From: Opitutaceae bacterium | GTDB taxonomy: Bacteria; Verrucomicrobiota; Verrucomicrobiia; Opitutales; Opitutaceae | Assembly (NCBI GenBank): GCA_023269455.1 | Contig: JAHFTG010000031.1 | Location: 1 to 14,182, forward strand | DNA length: 14,182 bases | Direction: 5' to 3' | In this document: piece by piece, positions 7,128 through 14,017 of the stretch | How positions within the stretch are numbered: the stretch's first letter is position 1 | Layout: each line of letters starts with the position of its first letter | Program-made: the position numbers and the translations under genes | The notes under the pieces: model-generated | What the model was told of the DNA's origin: nothing | What the model saw: the letters and a program-made list of their open reading frames with translations, nothing else | Database searches by the model: none

Positions 7128-9445
7128 TCAAGCTCCCGAGGTTCAACGCGCTCGTCGCCGTCACGTTGCTTTCGGGCTTGGGCGTGGTCGCGCGTGCGGA
7201 TGCGCCCGATGTTGTCCTGTCCGGCCCGGAAATCGAGAAGCTCGACTGGAACACGCGTTCCTTGCAGGCCGTCGATATGGACGGCGACCACCTGCAGGAT
7301 CTCGTGCTCATCAACAATGACCGCGCGACGGTGGACATCCTCTACCAGCTCAAGCCCGGCGTCGCCCGCGAGGACGCCGGCAAGGCGGTCAAAAGCAACC
7401 GCTGGGAACCCGTTTTGGCGGACGCGCGTTTTCGGAAAGCCAGCGTAACGACCGGCGTGACCATGTATGATCTCGCCGTCGGTGACCTGAATGGCGACGG
7501 CCGCCCCGATCTCGTTTATACGGGAGATCCGCAGGCGCTTACCATCCAGTATCAGCAGGCCGACGGCACCTGGGAAGAGAAGCGTCTCACCGAGGCGCCC
7601 GTGCCCATCCAGTATCTCTCCGGCCTGCGCATCGCCGATCTCAACGGCGATGGTCGCAACGACCTCGTCATGCTCGGCCAGAAGGAACTCGTGATTTATT
7701 ATCAGGACGCGAAGGGCGAGCTTGGCGCGCCCGTGCGCTTCCCGTTGCCCGATGAAAATTGCTACGGCCTCGAAGTCGTCGATGTCGATGGCGACGGCCG
7801 CCCCGATCTCGTTTACCTTGGAAGCTCGACGCGCGACACCCTCCGCGTGCGCCTGCAAAACGCCCAGGGCCAGTTCGGCCCCGAACAGGCGTATCCGCTT
7901 AAAAACCCGAGCAGCACGCTCCAGATTTTGCACGCGGCCGACGGCAAGACGCCCGTGCAATTCGTCTTCGCGCAGCAACGCACGGGGCAGTTGGAGTTCT
8001 TTAATCTCGAACCGGCCAAGGATCATGCGGAGGCCGCCGCTTTGCGCCCGAGGATTTTTGCGCCGCGCGCGTCCGTGAAGACGCCTTCCGCCTACGCGTT
8101 TGGCGATTTCAACGGCGACGGGCGCGAAGACGTCGCGGTGAGCGATCCCGACGGAGCGCAGGTCTTCATCTACTTCCGTCAGCCGGACGGCGGCTTCACG
8201 GTGGCGGAGCGTTACCCGACGTTTTCGGATGCGCGCAGTCTCGCCAGCGGCGACTGGTCCGGCACCGGCCGCGCCGATCTGATCGTCGCCAGCACGAAAG
8301 AGCAGGCCGTGGGCATCGCCAGCGTCAATGCCGACGGCCGGCTCGGTTATCCGCAGCCGCTTCCGGTCATCGGGCGTCCGCTCGCGGTCGCGGCGGGCGA
8401 TCTCGCGGGCACGGGCAAGCTCTCCATCGTCGTGCTGCGCGAGGACAAGGGAAAGCGCGCCTTCGACATCTTCACGCGCGGCGCCGACGGCAAGCCTGCG
8501 CTCACCCGCACGGTCGAGGTGAACGGCCTCAAAACCGATCCGCGCGGCCTGCGTCTCGTGGACGCGAATCAAGATGGACGCCTCGACGTGGCGATTTTCA
8601 CGCCGCTGGATTCCATGCGACTCTTCCTCCAAGGCGCGGATGGAAACTTCACCGAGGCCAGCGCCGCCGCCGGTTTCCGAAAGGGCCTCGTGGACAACCT
8701 TGATGCGAGTGCGCTGGCGACCGGCGATCTTGATGGCGACGGCAAGCCCGAGATGCTCATCAGCACCGGTGCGTTTGCGCGGGCGGTGCGCCTCGATGCG
8801 CAAGGCGCGCTCAACGTCGTGGACCAGTTCAACGCCCGTGATAGCAGCGCCGATATCGGCACCGCCTTCGTGGTGCCTTCCGCCAAAGGCAAGCGTCCCG
8901 AGGTGCTGCTCTACGACCGCAAGGGTGAGCAGTTCCAACGTCTCCGCGCCAACCCGCAAGGCGTCTATGACGTCGTGGACACCGTCCCGGCGGGCAAGAT
9001 CGACGTGGTCGGGAGCGAGATGCGCTTCGCCGGCAAAGACAAAAAGCAGCCCGAGCTTTTTGTGTTGGGCAAAGACCGGTTTTGGTGGCTTCCGCTGGAA
9101 CGCGGCGATTTTACGGCGCGCACGGTGGGCAATTACACGACGGACTTGCCCGATGTGGATTACGGCGACGTGCTCGCGGGCAATCTGACGGGCGGCAAGG
9201 AGCCGGAACTCGTGGCGATCGACCCCGATTCCAACCTCGTCGAAGTTCTCGCGTGGGACGCGAAGCTCAAGACGTGGTCCAGCCGTTTACATTTCAAGGT
9301 CTTCGAGACCGATGAACACTACGAAGGCAAGAAGGGCTCCGCGCAGGAGCCGCGTGAGAGCATCATCGCCGACGTGACCGGCGACGGGAAAAACGACCTC
9401 ATCCTGCTGGTCCACGACCGCGTGCTGGTTTACCCGCAGAAATAA
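7124..9445 (+). CDS. Secreted FG-GAP/VCBS-repeat beta-propeller protein
   Basis: This is a large exported protein of calcium-binding propeller repeats, of the kind that mediates binding to carbohydrates or other proteins outside the cell; the ligand is unknown. The 773-residue precursor starts with a signal peptide (LVAVTLLSGLGVV core, likely cleavage after ARA at 23-25). Calcium-loop motifs with the DxNxDGxxD pattern recur at about 51-59 (DMDGDHLQD), 121-129, 172-180, 220-228 (DVDGDGRPD), 328-336 (DFNGDGRED), 480-488 (DANQDGRLD), 535-543 (DLDGDGKPE) and 750-758 (DVTGDGKND). Degenerate copies without all acidic residues lie at 377-385 and 426-434. The frame extends 26 codons upstream to 7046, but those residues lack signal character, and ATG 7124 forms an ATGA overlap with the previous gene, so I chose it. 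It is the last gene of the run and is followed by a hairpin terminator. Confidence 0.88.
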   Translation: MIKLPRFNALVAVTLLSGLGVVARADAPDVVLSGPEIEKLDWNTRSLQAVDMDGDHLQDLVLINNDRATVDILYQLKPGVAREDAGKAVKSNRWEPVLADARFRKASVTTGVTMYDLAVGDLNGDGRPDLVYTGDPQALTIQYQQADGTWEEKRLTEAPVPIQYLSGLRIADLNGDGRNDLVMLGQKELVIYYQDAKGELGAPVRFPLPDENCYGLEVVDVDGDGRPDLVYLGSSTRDTLRVRLQNAQGQFGPEQAYPLKNPSSTLQILHAADGKTPVQFVFAQQRTGQLEFFNLEPAKDHAEAAALRPRIFAPRASVKTPSAYAFGDFNGDGREDVAVSDPDGAQVFIYFRQPDGGFTVAERYPTFSDARSLASGDWSGTGRADLIVASTKEQAVGIASVNADGRLGYPQPLPVIGRPLAVAAGDLAGTGKLSIVVLREDKGKRAFDIFTRGADGKPALTRTVEVNGLKTDPRGLRLVDANQDGRLDVAIFTPLDSMRLFLQGADGNFTEASAAAGFRKGLVDNLDASALATGDLDGDGKPEMLISTGAFARAVRLDAQGALNVVDQFNARDSSADIGTAFVVPSAKGKRPEVLLYDRKGEQFQRLRANPQGVYDVVDTVPAGKIDVVGSEMRFAGKDKKQPELFVLGKDRFWWLPLERGDFTARTVGNYTTDLPDVDYGDVLAGNLTGGKEPELVAIDPDSNLVEVLAWDAKLKTWSSRLHFKVFETDEHYEGKKGSAQEPRESIIADVTGDGKNDLILLVHDRVLVYPQK
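7491..7518 (+). repeat. 28-bp direct repeat inside the propeller gene, copy 1
   Basis: This 28-bp stretch (begins atggcgacggccgccccgat) recurs identically at 7788-7815. It encodes the calcium-loop segment with GDGRPDLV. Identity at third codon positions goes beyond what protein conservation needs. Confidence 0.9.
7788..7815 (+). repeat. 28-bp direct repeat inside the propeller gene, copy 2
   Basis: Exact second copy of 7491-7518, offset by 297 bp (99 codons) and in the same reading frame. The next base differs between the copies (t versus c). Confidence 0.9.
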
Positions 9446-9470
9446 AGGTTGGGTCCAAGTCTTGGGACAT

Positions 9471-9508
9471 AAAAAAACCCGCCGGTGGACGAAGCCACGG
9501 CGGGTTTT
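9471..9508. terminator. Bidirectional hairpin terminator between the propeller gene and tRNA-Arg
   Basis: The arms 9474-9488 and 9495-9508 pair over 14 bp with one bulged G, around the six-base loop acgaag. On the plus strand the stem ends in TTTT, which closes the six-gene run. On the minus strand it is followed by seven T (aaaaaaa at 9471-9477), which suits termination of the tRNA transcript. It is therefore probably shared by both. Confidence 0.85.
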
Positions 9509-9517
9509 ACTGGAAGA

Positions 9518-9594
9518 TGGTGCAGCTGTAGGGAGTCGAACCCCAAACCTTCGCATCCGTAGTGCGACGCTCTATCCAGTTGAGCTACAGCTGC
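9518..9594 (-). tRNA. tRNA-Arg (anticodon ACG)
   Basis: Read on the minus strand, a full 77-base cloverleaf forms. The acceptor stem pairs GCAGCTG with CAGCTGC, and the D stem pairs GCTC with GAGC. The anticodon stem pairs TCGCA with TGCGA around the loop CTACGGA, giving anticodon ACG (9558-9560). The T stem pairs TGGGG with CCCTA (one G-U pair) around TTCGACT. The discriminator is A, and the 3' CCA is encoded (9518-9520). ACG is normally edited to ICG by TadA and reads CGU, CGC and CGA. The gene stands alone, between its own downstream terminator (9471-9508) and that of hpf. I could not find a convincing promoter in the roughly 90 bp upstream. Confidence 0.96.
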
Positions 9595-9686
9595 GTGACG
9601 GAAGTGGGAAAAAGCCGTCTTTGGGCGGCAAGTGCAAGCGTGAATTTTTGGTTTTTTGGCGGAGAGGTGCGTCGTGTTCAGATCAT

Positions 9687-9719
9687 AAAAAAGCCCGCCG
9701 GGCTAGGAGCGGCGGGCTT
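9687..9719 (-). terminator. Rho-independent terminator of hpf
   Basis: The arms 9691-9699 (aagcccgcc) and 9711-9719 (ggcgggctt) pair perfectly around an 11-base loop. On the minus strand the stem runs into six T (aaaaaa at 9687-9692), the classic intrinsic terminator form. It lies about 37 bp past the hpf stop and separates hpf from the downstream tRNA. Confidence 0.85.
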
Positions 9720-9755
9720 GGACCAAACTGAAACGGAGGGCGGATGCAGATGCGC

Positions 9756-10133
9756 TTACATCGCCTCGGGCAACGCGGCCTCCATGTCGATTTCGCGCAG
9801 GTTGTTATGGCGTCTGGTTTTGATCATGCGGGCGCGGCGTTCGAGCATGCGGTCGAGCTTGTCGATGAGCATGGCGGTGGCTTTGTGGCATTCGTCGGAG
9901 GAGACGGAAGCATTTAGATCCGGGCCGTGAATTTGGATGTGTCCCTTGGCGGTGAAACGGTTGGCGACGGCCTGTTTGGGGTCGCACTCCAACTCGACGC
10001 GGATGCGCACGATGCGCTCCTGATGACGAAACAACCGCTCGGTTTTTTCTTGGACGAACGTTTTGAGGGATGGAGACAGTTCCATGTGGATACCTGAGAC
10101 GATTACTTCGTGCATATGATTTTGTCTGTTCAT
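9756..10133 (-). CDS. hpf: Ribosome hibernation promoting factor, short form (HPF/RaiA family)
   Basis: The product binds the 30S decoding channel and silences ribosomes in stationary phase or starvation. The 125-residue protein is one S30AE/HPF domain: the strand IVSGIHMELSPSLKTFV (11-27), a helix with KTERLFRH, the strand RIRVELECD (43-51), HIQIHGPDLNASVSSDE (65-81), then the helix TAMLIDKLDRMLERR (86-100) and a basic tail KTRRHNN (105-111). There is no C-terminal dimerisation domain, so it is the short class, which in other bacteria needs a partner (RMF) to form 100S dimers. The start is uncertain: ATG 10133 and ATG 10115 (MHEVIVSG) are both possible and neither has a Shine-Dalgarno. The family fold begins at the second. 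It is divergent from the SDR gene across 55 bp. Confidence 0.9.
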   Translation of the reverse strand: MNRQNHMHEVIVSGIHMELSPSLKTFVQEKTERLFRHQERIVRIRVELECDPKQAVANRFTAKGHIQIHGPDLNASVSSDECHKATAMLIDKLDRMLERRARMIKTRRHNNLREIDMEAALPEAM

Positions 10134-10142
10134 GACTGCGTA

Positions 10143-10170
10143 TTGTTGTTGGTTATCCCTAGCCTAAAAT
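10143..10170 (+). promoter_or_regulatory. Candidate promoter of the SDR gene
   Basis: TTGTTG (10143-10148) and TAAAAT (10165-10170) are separated by 16 bp. The -10 matches the sigma-70 consensus at five of six bases and the -35 at three. Transcription would start about 12 bases before the GTG start, giving a very short leader. This is a reading by eye in a 55-bp divergent gap that must hold promoters for both genes. Confidence 0.35.
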
Positions 10171-10188
10171 GAGAACCCTTTCATCACC

Positions 10189-11007
10189 GTGTCATCGCTA
10201 AGCGAAGAGCTGACCAAGTATGCGGCCGTCGTGATTACGGGCGGATCTTCCGGCATTGGAAAATCATTCATTAACACGATAGCGAGGCTGCATCCCGGGG
10301 CGGTCTTTTGCAATCTATCACGTAGCGTTCCTGACATAAATTTAAGTCAGCTTAAGCTGGGCCATGTTCCATGCGATTTGTCAGACCATGCGGCGATTTC
10401 GGGGGCGGCGCAGGAGGTATTAAATTTTCTTACGAAGTCTGCCCCACAAGGTCCGGTTCTAATGATCAACAATAGCGGCTACGGCTCCTACGGGCGGTTT
10501 GCCGAGGGCGAATTGGGCGATCAGCTCGGGATGATCGATGTCAACGTGCGCGCCGTCGTGGAGTTGACCGGACGGCTCCTGCCTATGCTGAAGGCACGCG
10601 GCGGGGCGATCATCACGGTGGCTTCGACGGCGGCCTTTCAGCCCACGCCTTATCTGGCGACCTACGGCGCGACCAAGGCGTTTGTGCTTCACTGGAGCCT
10701 TGCGCTTAACGAGGAATTGCGCGGCTCCGGTGTGCGGGCGCTGGCGCTGTGCCCGGGGCCGACGACGACGGAATTTTTTAAGCGGGCGGGGTTGAAGGAA
10801 GGCGCGGTCTCGGACTCGCTGGGGCAGACAACCGAAGAAGTCGTCGAGGAGGCGTTGCAGGCGTTGGTCAAGGGGCGTCCGCAGGTCGTCACGGGTTGGA
10901 AAAACAAGGTGATGACGGCGGTCGCCTCGAAATTGCCCAAACCTCTGGTTACGCGGATCGGCGCCAAAATCCTCGAAAAATATCGCCTGAAGCAGGTGGG
11001 CCGGTGA
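10189..11007 (+). CDS. Short-chain dehydrogenase/reductase (classical SDR)
   Basis: This is an NAD(P)-dependent oxidoreductase with a Rossmann fold; the substrate is unknown. The 272-residue protein shows the cofactor motif TGGSSGIG (17-24), NNSG (94-97, usually NNAG), N119 in DVNVRA, S146 in VAS and the YxxxK pair Y159/K163, so the Asn-Ser-Tyr-Lys catalytic tetrad is complete. CPGPTTTEF (188-196) follows as in the family. The C-terminal segment (about 240-272) is amphipathic and basic, which may suit a membrane-linked or lipid substrate, but this is a guess. The start is GTG 10189: an in-frame TAA lies at 10165-10167 and no other start codon falls between them. By hand count the first part (10261-10440) is 48% GC, against 67-68% at 10501-10620. 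The stop overlaps the next gene by 4 bp. Confidence 0.88.
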   Translation: MSSLSEELTKYAAVVITGGSSGIGKSFINTIARLHPGAVFCNLSRSVPDINLSQLKLGHVPCDLSDHAAISGAAQEVLNFLTKSAPQGPVLMINNSGYGSYGRFAEGELGDQLGMIDVNVRAVVELTGRLLPMLKARGGAIITVASTAAFQPTPYLATYGATKAFVLHWSLALNEELRGSGVRALALCPGPTTTEFFKRAGLKEGAVSDSLGQTTEEVVEEALQALVKGRPQVVTGWKNKVMTAVASKLPKPLVTRIGAKILEKYRLKQVGR

Positions 11008-11873
11008 GCGGGCCGGGTGAGGATTATCCGATTCGCGCGTGCGCGTGGCCGCCGCGCGGTGCGCCGCGCGAGGGCACGGTGCGGATGATCGCGCCGGAGG
11101 AGTTGCCCACGTGGATCGTGCATGAGGACGAACGCCTGCTGGTGCTGAGCAAGCCGGGCGATGTGGTGTGCCATCCGTCGAAGGCAGGCCCATGGTCGAG
11201 CCTGGTCGGCGCGGTGCGAGAATACACGCAACTGCCGACGGTTCATCTGGTTTTTCGTTTGGACCGGGAAACGAGTGGCGTGATCGTGCTGGCGAAGGAC
11301 GCGAAGATGGCGTCGCGCCTCCAAAAAGCCGTGCAGGAGCGCCGCGTGGGGAAACGCTATCAGGCCATTGTATGGGGTGAGTTTCGCGAGGCGGTGACGG
11401 TTGATCAACCGCTGGGGACGGACTTGCGAAGCCCGGTGTTCATCAAGAGCGCGGTGGGGCCGGGGCCGGATGCCAAGAGTGCGGTGACGCACTTCAAACC
11501 CATCGTGGCGGGCCATGGGTTTTCGCTGGTCGAGGCGGTGATCGAAACCGGGCGCAAGCACCAGATTCGTGCGCACGCGCAGTGGTTGGGTTTTCCCGTG
11601 GTGGGCGATAAAATCTACGGGCCGAGCGACCGGTGTTACCTGGATTTTATCGACCGCGGCTGGACGGCGGAGCTGGCGGAAAAGCTTCTGATGCCGCGTC
11701 AGGCGTTGCACTGCGCGGAGATCGATCTGAGTCCGGCGGGGCTGCCGATGGTTTTTGGCGCGCCGCTGGCCGGTGATATGCGGGCGTTTTGCGCCGAGCG
11801 GATGGGGCTCAACGCGCCCGAGCTGATACCAACGCCGCCAACGCCGTGGTCACCGCCGCCACCTGGGTCGTGA
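11004..11873 (+). CDS. RluA-type pseudouridine synthase (second of two)
   Basis: This is a probable RNA pseudouridine synthase of the RluA family; the target is unknown. Starting at GTG 11004, the 289-residue protein has no S4 domain. It carries LVFRLDRETSG (82-92) with catalytic D87, VGKRYQAIVWG (115-125), GRKHQIRAH (183-191) and GDKIYG (201-206). The frame is open back to 10896, but those codons lie inside the SDR gene and read as a low-complexity shadow. GTG 11004 forms a GTGA overlap with the SDR stop, and AGGTGG sits 4-5 bases upstream, so coupled translation is likely. The last 21 codons, giving a Pro-rich tail (PTPPTPWSPPPP), lie over the 3' end of the convergent peptidase gene. It is only distantly similar to the synthase at 3552. 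Confidence 0.87.
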   Translation: MSGPGEDYPIRACAWPPRGAPREGTVRMIAPEELPTWIVHEDERLLVLSKPGDVVCHPSKAGPWSSLVGAVREYTQLPTVHLVFRLDRETSGVIVLAKDAKMASRLQKAVQERRVGKRYQAIVWGEFREAVTVDQPLGTDLRSPVFIKSAVGPGPDAKSAVTHFKPIVAGHGFSLVEAVIETGRKHQIRAHAQWLGFPVVGDKIYGPSDRCYLDFIDRGWTAELAEKLLMPRQALHCAEIDLSPAGLPMVFGAPLAGDMRAFCAERMGLNAPELIPTPPTPWSPPPPGS

Positions 11874-12597
11874 TGCGTTGTTCGAGGGGCTGGGCGGAGG
11901 CGGTTTCCAGCGTGTAACTGCGGCGCGTATGGTGGGCGCTCAGGTAGATGGCCTCGGGCCACGTTTCGCGCATGAGCGGATCGGCGGCAGGGCGAATGAT
12001 GCCGGGCTGATCGATCTCTCGTCCATCGATCAATGTGGCGGTTTCGATGGGGCCGTGAAGGCGGGCGGCGGCGATCATCGTGTCGGCGAGAGAGGGAAGC
12101 GCGTCGGGATTAAGTTCGTAGAGGTAGAAGCCGGTCGATTCCCAGTCTTCGTGAAGACAGAAACTCGCGTCGAAAAGCGGCTGGCGTTGCAGCCAACGCA
12201 CGTGCGCGGCGATTTCGGAGGTGCGGAGATCTTTGTAGTCGCGGTTTAAATCGACGCCATCGGCGTTTTCGCGCGTGCCGAGCGTAAAGCCGGTGGGATT
12301 GAGTAGAGGGCAGATGAACCACGTTGCGCGGGCGTCGAATAGACCGGTTTCCATCATTCGAAGCAGGGCAAGCGGCGGCGCGGGCTCATCCCCGTGAATG
12401 CCGGCGGAGAGATAGATTTTGGGGCGTGGACCGGACGTGCGTTTGGTGTGGGCGACGAGCGGCACGCCGGCTACTTCGGCGAGCGGCTCGGCGCGGAAGC
12501 CCTGCTGGCGTGCGGCTTCGGCGAAGCGCCGTGCGAAGTCGGTCGGGTCGAGTGCGGAGGCTTTGACAGGGGGCACGGGTTGTTTTTTGCTTTTCAT
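11809..12597 (-). CDS. M14 family zinc metallopeptidase (MpaA/carboxypeptidase-like)
   Basis: This is a zinc peptidase or amidase that removes a terminal amino acid or peptide bond. In bacteria such small M14 enzymes often act on murein peptides in the cytoplasm, and I see no signal peptide here. The 262-residue protein has the zinc motif GIHGDEP (66-72) with H68 and E71 as ligands, ADGVDLNRDY (112-121) with the substrate-binding Asn118-Arg119, H149 in FCLHEDW as the likely third ligand and E231 in YTLETAS as the likely catalytic Glu. That is the complete set for the fold. ATG 12597 is preceded by GGAA. A GTG at 12603 would add two residues. The stop side overlaps the pseudouridine synthase by 65 bp on the opposite strand. 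Murein tripeptide amidase is the closest guess; a succinylglutamate-desuccinylase-like deacylase is the alternative. Confidence 0.82.
   Translation of the reverse strand: MKSKKQPVPPVKASALDPTDFARRFAEAARQQGFRAEPLAEVAGVPLVAHTKRTSGPRPKIYLSAGIHGDEPAPPLALLRMMETGLFDARATWFICPLLNPTGFTLGTRENADGVDLNRDYKDLRTSEIAAHVRWLQRQPLFDASFCLHEDWESTGFYLYELNPDALPSLADTMIAAARLHGPIETATLIDGREIDQPGIIRPAADPLMRETWPEAIYLSAHHTRRSYTLETASAQPLEQRITTQVAAVTTALAALVSARAR
12563..12591 (+). promoter_or_regulatory. Candidate -35 box and promoter of gltX
   Basis: A perfect TTGACA lies at 12563-12568, 66 bp before the gltX start and inside the 5' coding end of the divergent peptidase. Seventeen bases later (12586-12591) the sequence is TTTGCT, a poor -10. 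It is the best sigma-70-like signal in front of gltX, but the weak -10 leaves it doubtful. Confidence 0.3.
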
Positions 12598-12634
12598 TTC
12601 CACGCGTCACAAGCCGCAAGAGTTGCCATCCATC

Positions 12635-14011
12635 ATGTCCCAAGTCCGCGTCCGCTTCGCTCCCAGTCCCACCGGGTTCTTCCACATCGGCAGCGCCCGC
12701 ACGGCGTTGTTCAACTGGCTCTACGCCCGTCACACCGGCGGCGTGTTCGTGCTCCGCATCGAGGACACCGACCAGGCGCGCAACAGCGAGGAGTTTCTCA
12801 ACGTCATCTACGATAGCCTGACCTGGCTGGGGATGACGTGGGACGAGGGCCCGAAGGTCGGCGGCAACTACGGTCCGTATCGCCAGAGCGAGCGCGGCCC
12901 CATCTACAAAGAGTATCTGCAAAAACTGATCGATGCCGGCCGCGCTTACGAAAAAGACGGCGCGGTGTGGTTCAAACTGCTCGGTGACCGCTCGGAGGTT
13001 TACGACGACCACCGCCAAAAAACCGTGACCAAAGTTGCCAACACGCCCGCCGTGATCGACGACCAGATCCGTGGTCGCGTCGAGCGGTTGGAAGACGAGG
13101 ACTTCGTGATTTTTCGCTCCGATGGGAACCCGGTGTTTCACTTCGTCAACGTGGTCGATGACATCGCCATGAAGATCACCCATGTGATCCGCGGCGAAGA
13201 TCATCTTTCCAACACGAGCAAGCACGTCGAGTTGTTCAAAGCCTTCGGCGTGCAGCCGCCGGTCTTCGCGCACATTCCGCTCATCCTGAAGCAGAATGGC
13301 CCGGGCAAGATGTCCAAACGCGACCAGGGCGCGCTCATCGAGGAATATCAGAAGCGCGGCTACCTGCCAGAGGCGCTGGTCAACTTCCTCTCGCTGCTCG
13401 GCTGGTCCCCGAAAGACGACCGCGAAAAAATGCCCATCGCGGACATCATCGCGCTCTTCGATTTCCCGGGGATCAACCAGAGCAACGCGCGTTTCGACGA
13501 CAAGAAACTCGCGCACATGAACATGGCTTACCTGCTGGAGTTGACGGCGGACGTCTTCGTGGTGCAGGCCCGTGCGTATTACGAGAAGCTGGGCACGCCG
13601 GTGGCGGCGGTGGCGCTGGCGGCTGATCCGGTGTATTTCCGCGAGGTGCTGCTCATCAGCCAGCCGAAGATCAAGGGACTGGAGGAATTGCCCGCCTACA
13701 CGGCTTATTTCTTTGCCGAGGATTTTGCCATCGACGCCAAGGTGCGCGACAAGGTCATGGGCAAGGGTGATCCGAAGGCGCGACTGGCCGAGTTGGCCGA
13801 GGCGCTGGCGACGGCGGATTTCTCAAGCGACACGGCCATCGAGGAAACGATCAAGGCGCTGGCTACGGCGAAGGGGCTGGGCTTCGGTGATTATCAGTCG
13901 GTCGCACGTCTCGCCGTGAGCGGCACAAATGTCGGCCCGAGTCTCACGAGCATGTTCCGCGTGCTCGGACGCGAACGCGTGCTGGCGAGCTTTGCACGAC
14001 TGGCGGCGTGA
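12635..14011 (+). CDS. gltX: Glutamyl-tRNA synthetase, compact form
   Basis: This enzyme charges tRNA-Glu with glutamate in the cytoplasm. The 458-residue protein opens with RFAPSPTGFFHIGSARTALFN; the HIGH-type signature is HIGS (17-20) and the second class I signature KMSKRD is at 225-230. VNVVDDIAMKITHVIRGEDH (171-190) is typical of GluRS. The protein is shorter than most GluRS (about 465-500). After GRAYEKDG (102-109) it goes straight to VWFKL, whereas many GluRS carry about 35-40 more residues there, including a Cys-rich zinc site; no zinc cysteines are present. The C-terminal anticodon-binding region (about 300-458) is helical and ends with TSMFRVLGRERVLASFARL. The frame is open to 12419, but the family start is the ATG at 12635, with leader ttgccatccatc and no Shine-Dalgarno. 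Confidence 0.95.
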   Translation: MSQVRVRFAPSPTGFFHIGSARTALFNWLYARHTGGVFVLRIEDTDQARNSEEFLNVIYDSLTWLGMTWDEGPKVGGNYGPYRQSERGPIYKEYLQKLIDAGRAYEKDGAVWFKLLGDRSEVYDDHRQKTVTKVANTPAVIDDQIRGRVERLEDEDFVIFRSDGNPVFHFVNVVDDIAMKITHVIRGEDHLSNTSKHVELFKAFGVQPPVFAHIPLILKQNGPGKMSKRDQGALIEEYQKRGYLPEALVNFLSLLGWSPKDDREKMPIADIIALFDFPGINQSNARFDDKKLAHMNMAYLLELTADVFVVQARAYYEKLGTPVAAVALAADPVYFREVLLISQPKIKGLEELPAYTAYFFAEDFAIDAKVRDKVMGKGDPKARLAELAEALATADFSSDTAIEETIKALATAKGLGFGDYQSVARLAVSGTNVGPSLTSMFRVLGRERVLASFARLAA

Positions 14012-14017
14012 GGTCGG

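Noticed and set aside
7064..8959. Long minus-strand open frame (631 codons) opposite the propeller gene
   Set aside because: Low-complexity and repeat-like because it mirrors the propeller repeats. It has no start context or recognisable fold.
1777..12617. Shared string tcacaagccgc upstream of maf (1777) and gltX (12607)
   Set aside because: An 11-base match between two places in 14 kb of GC-rich DNA is expected by chance, and the flanks do not match.
12386..13516. Minus-strand open frame (376 codons) opposite gltX
   Set aside because: Antisense shadow of gltX and of the peptidase 5' end; no family match that I can recognise.
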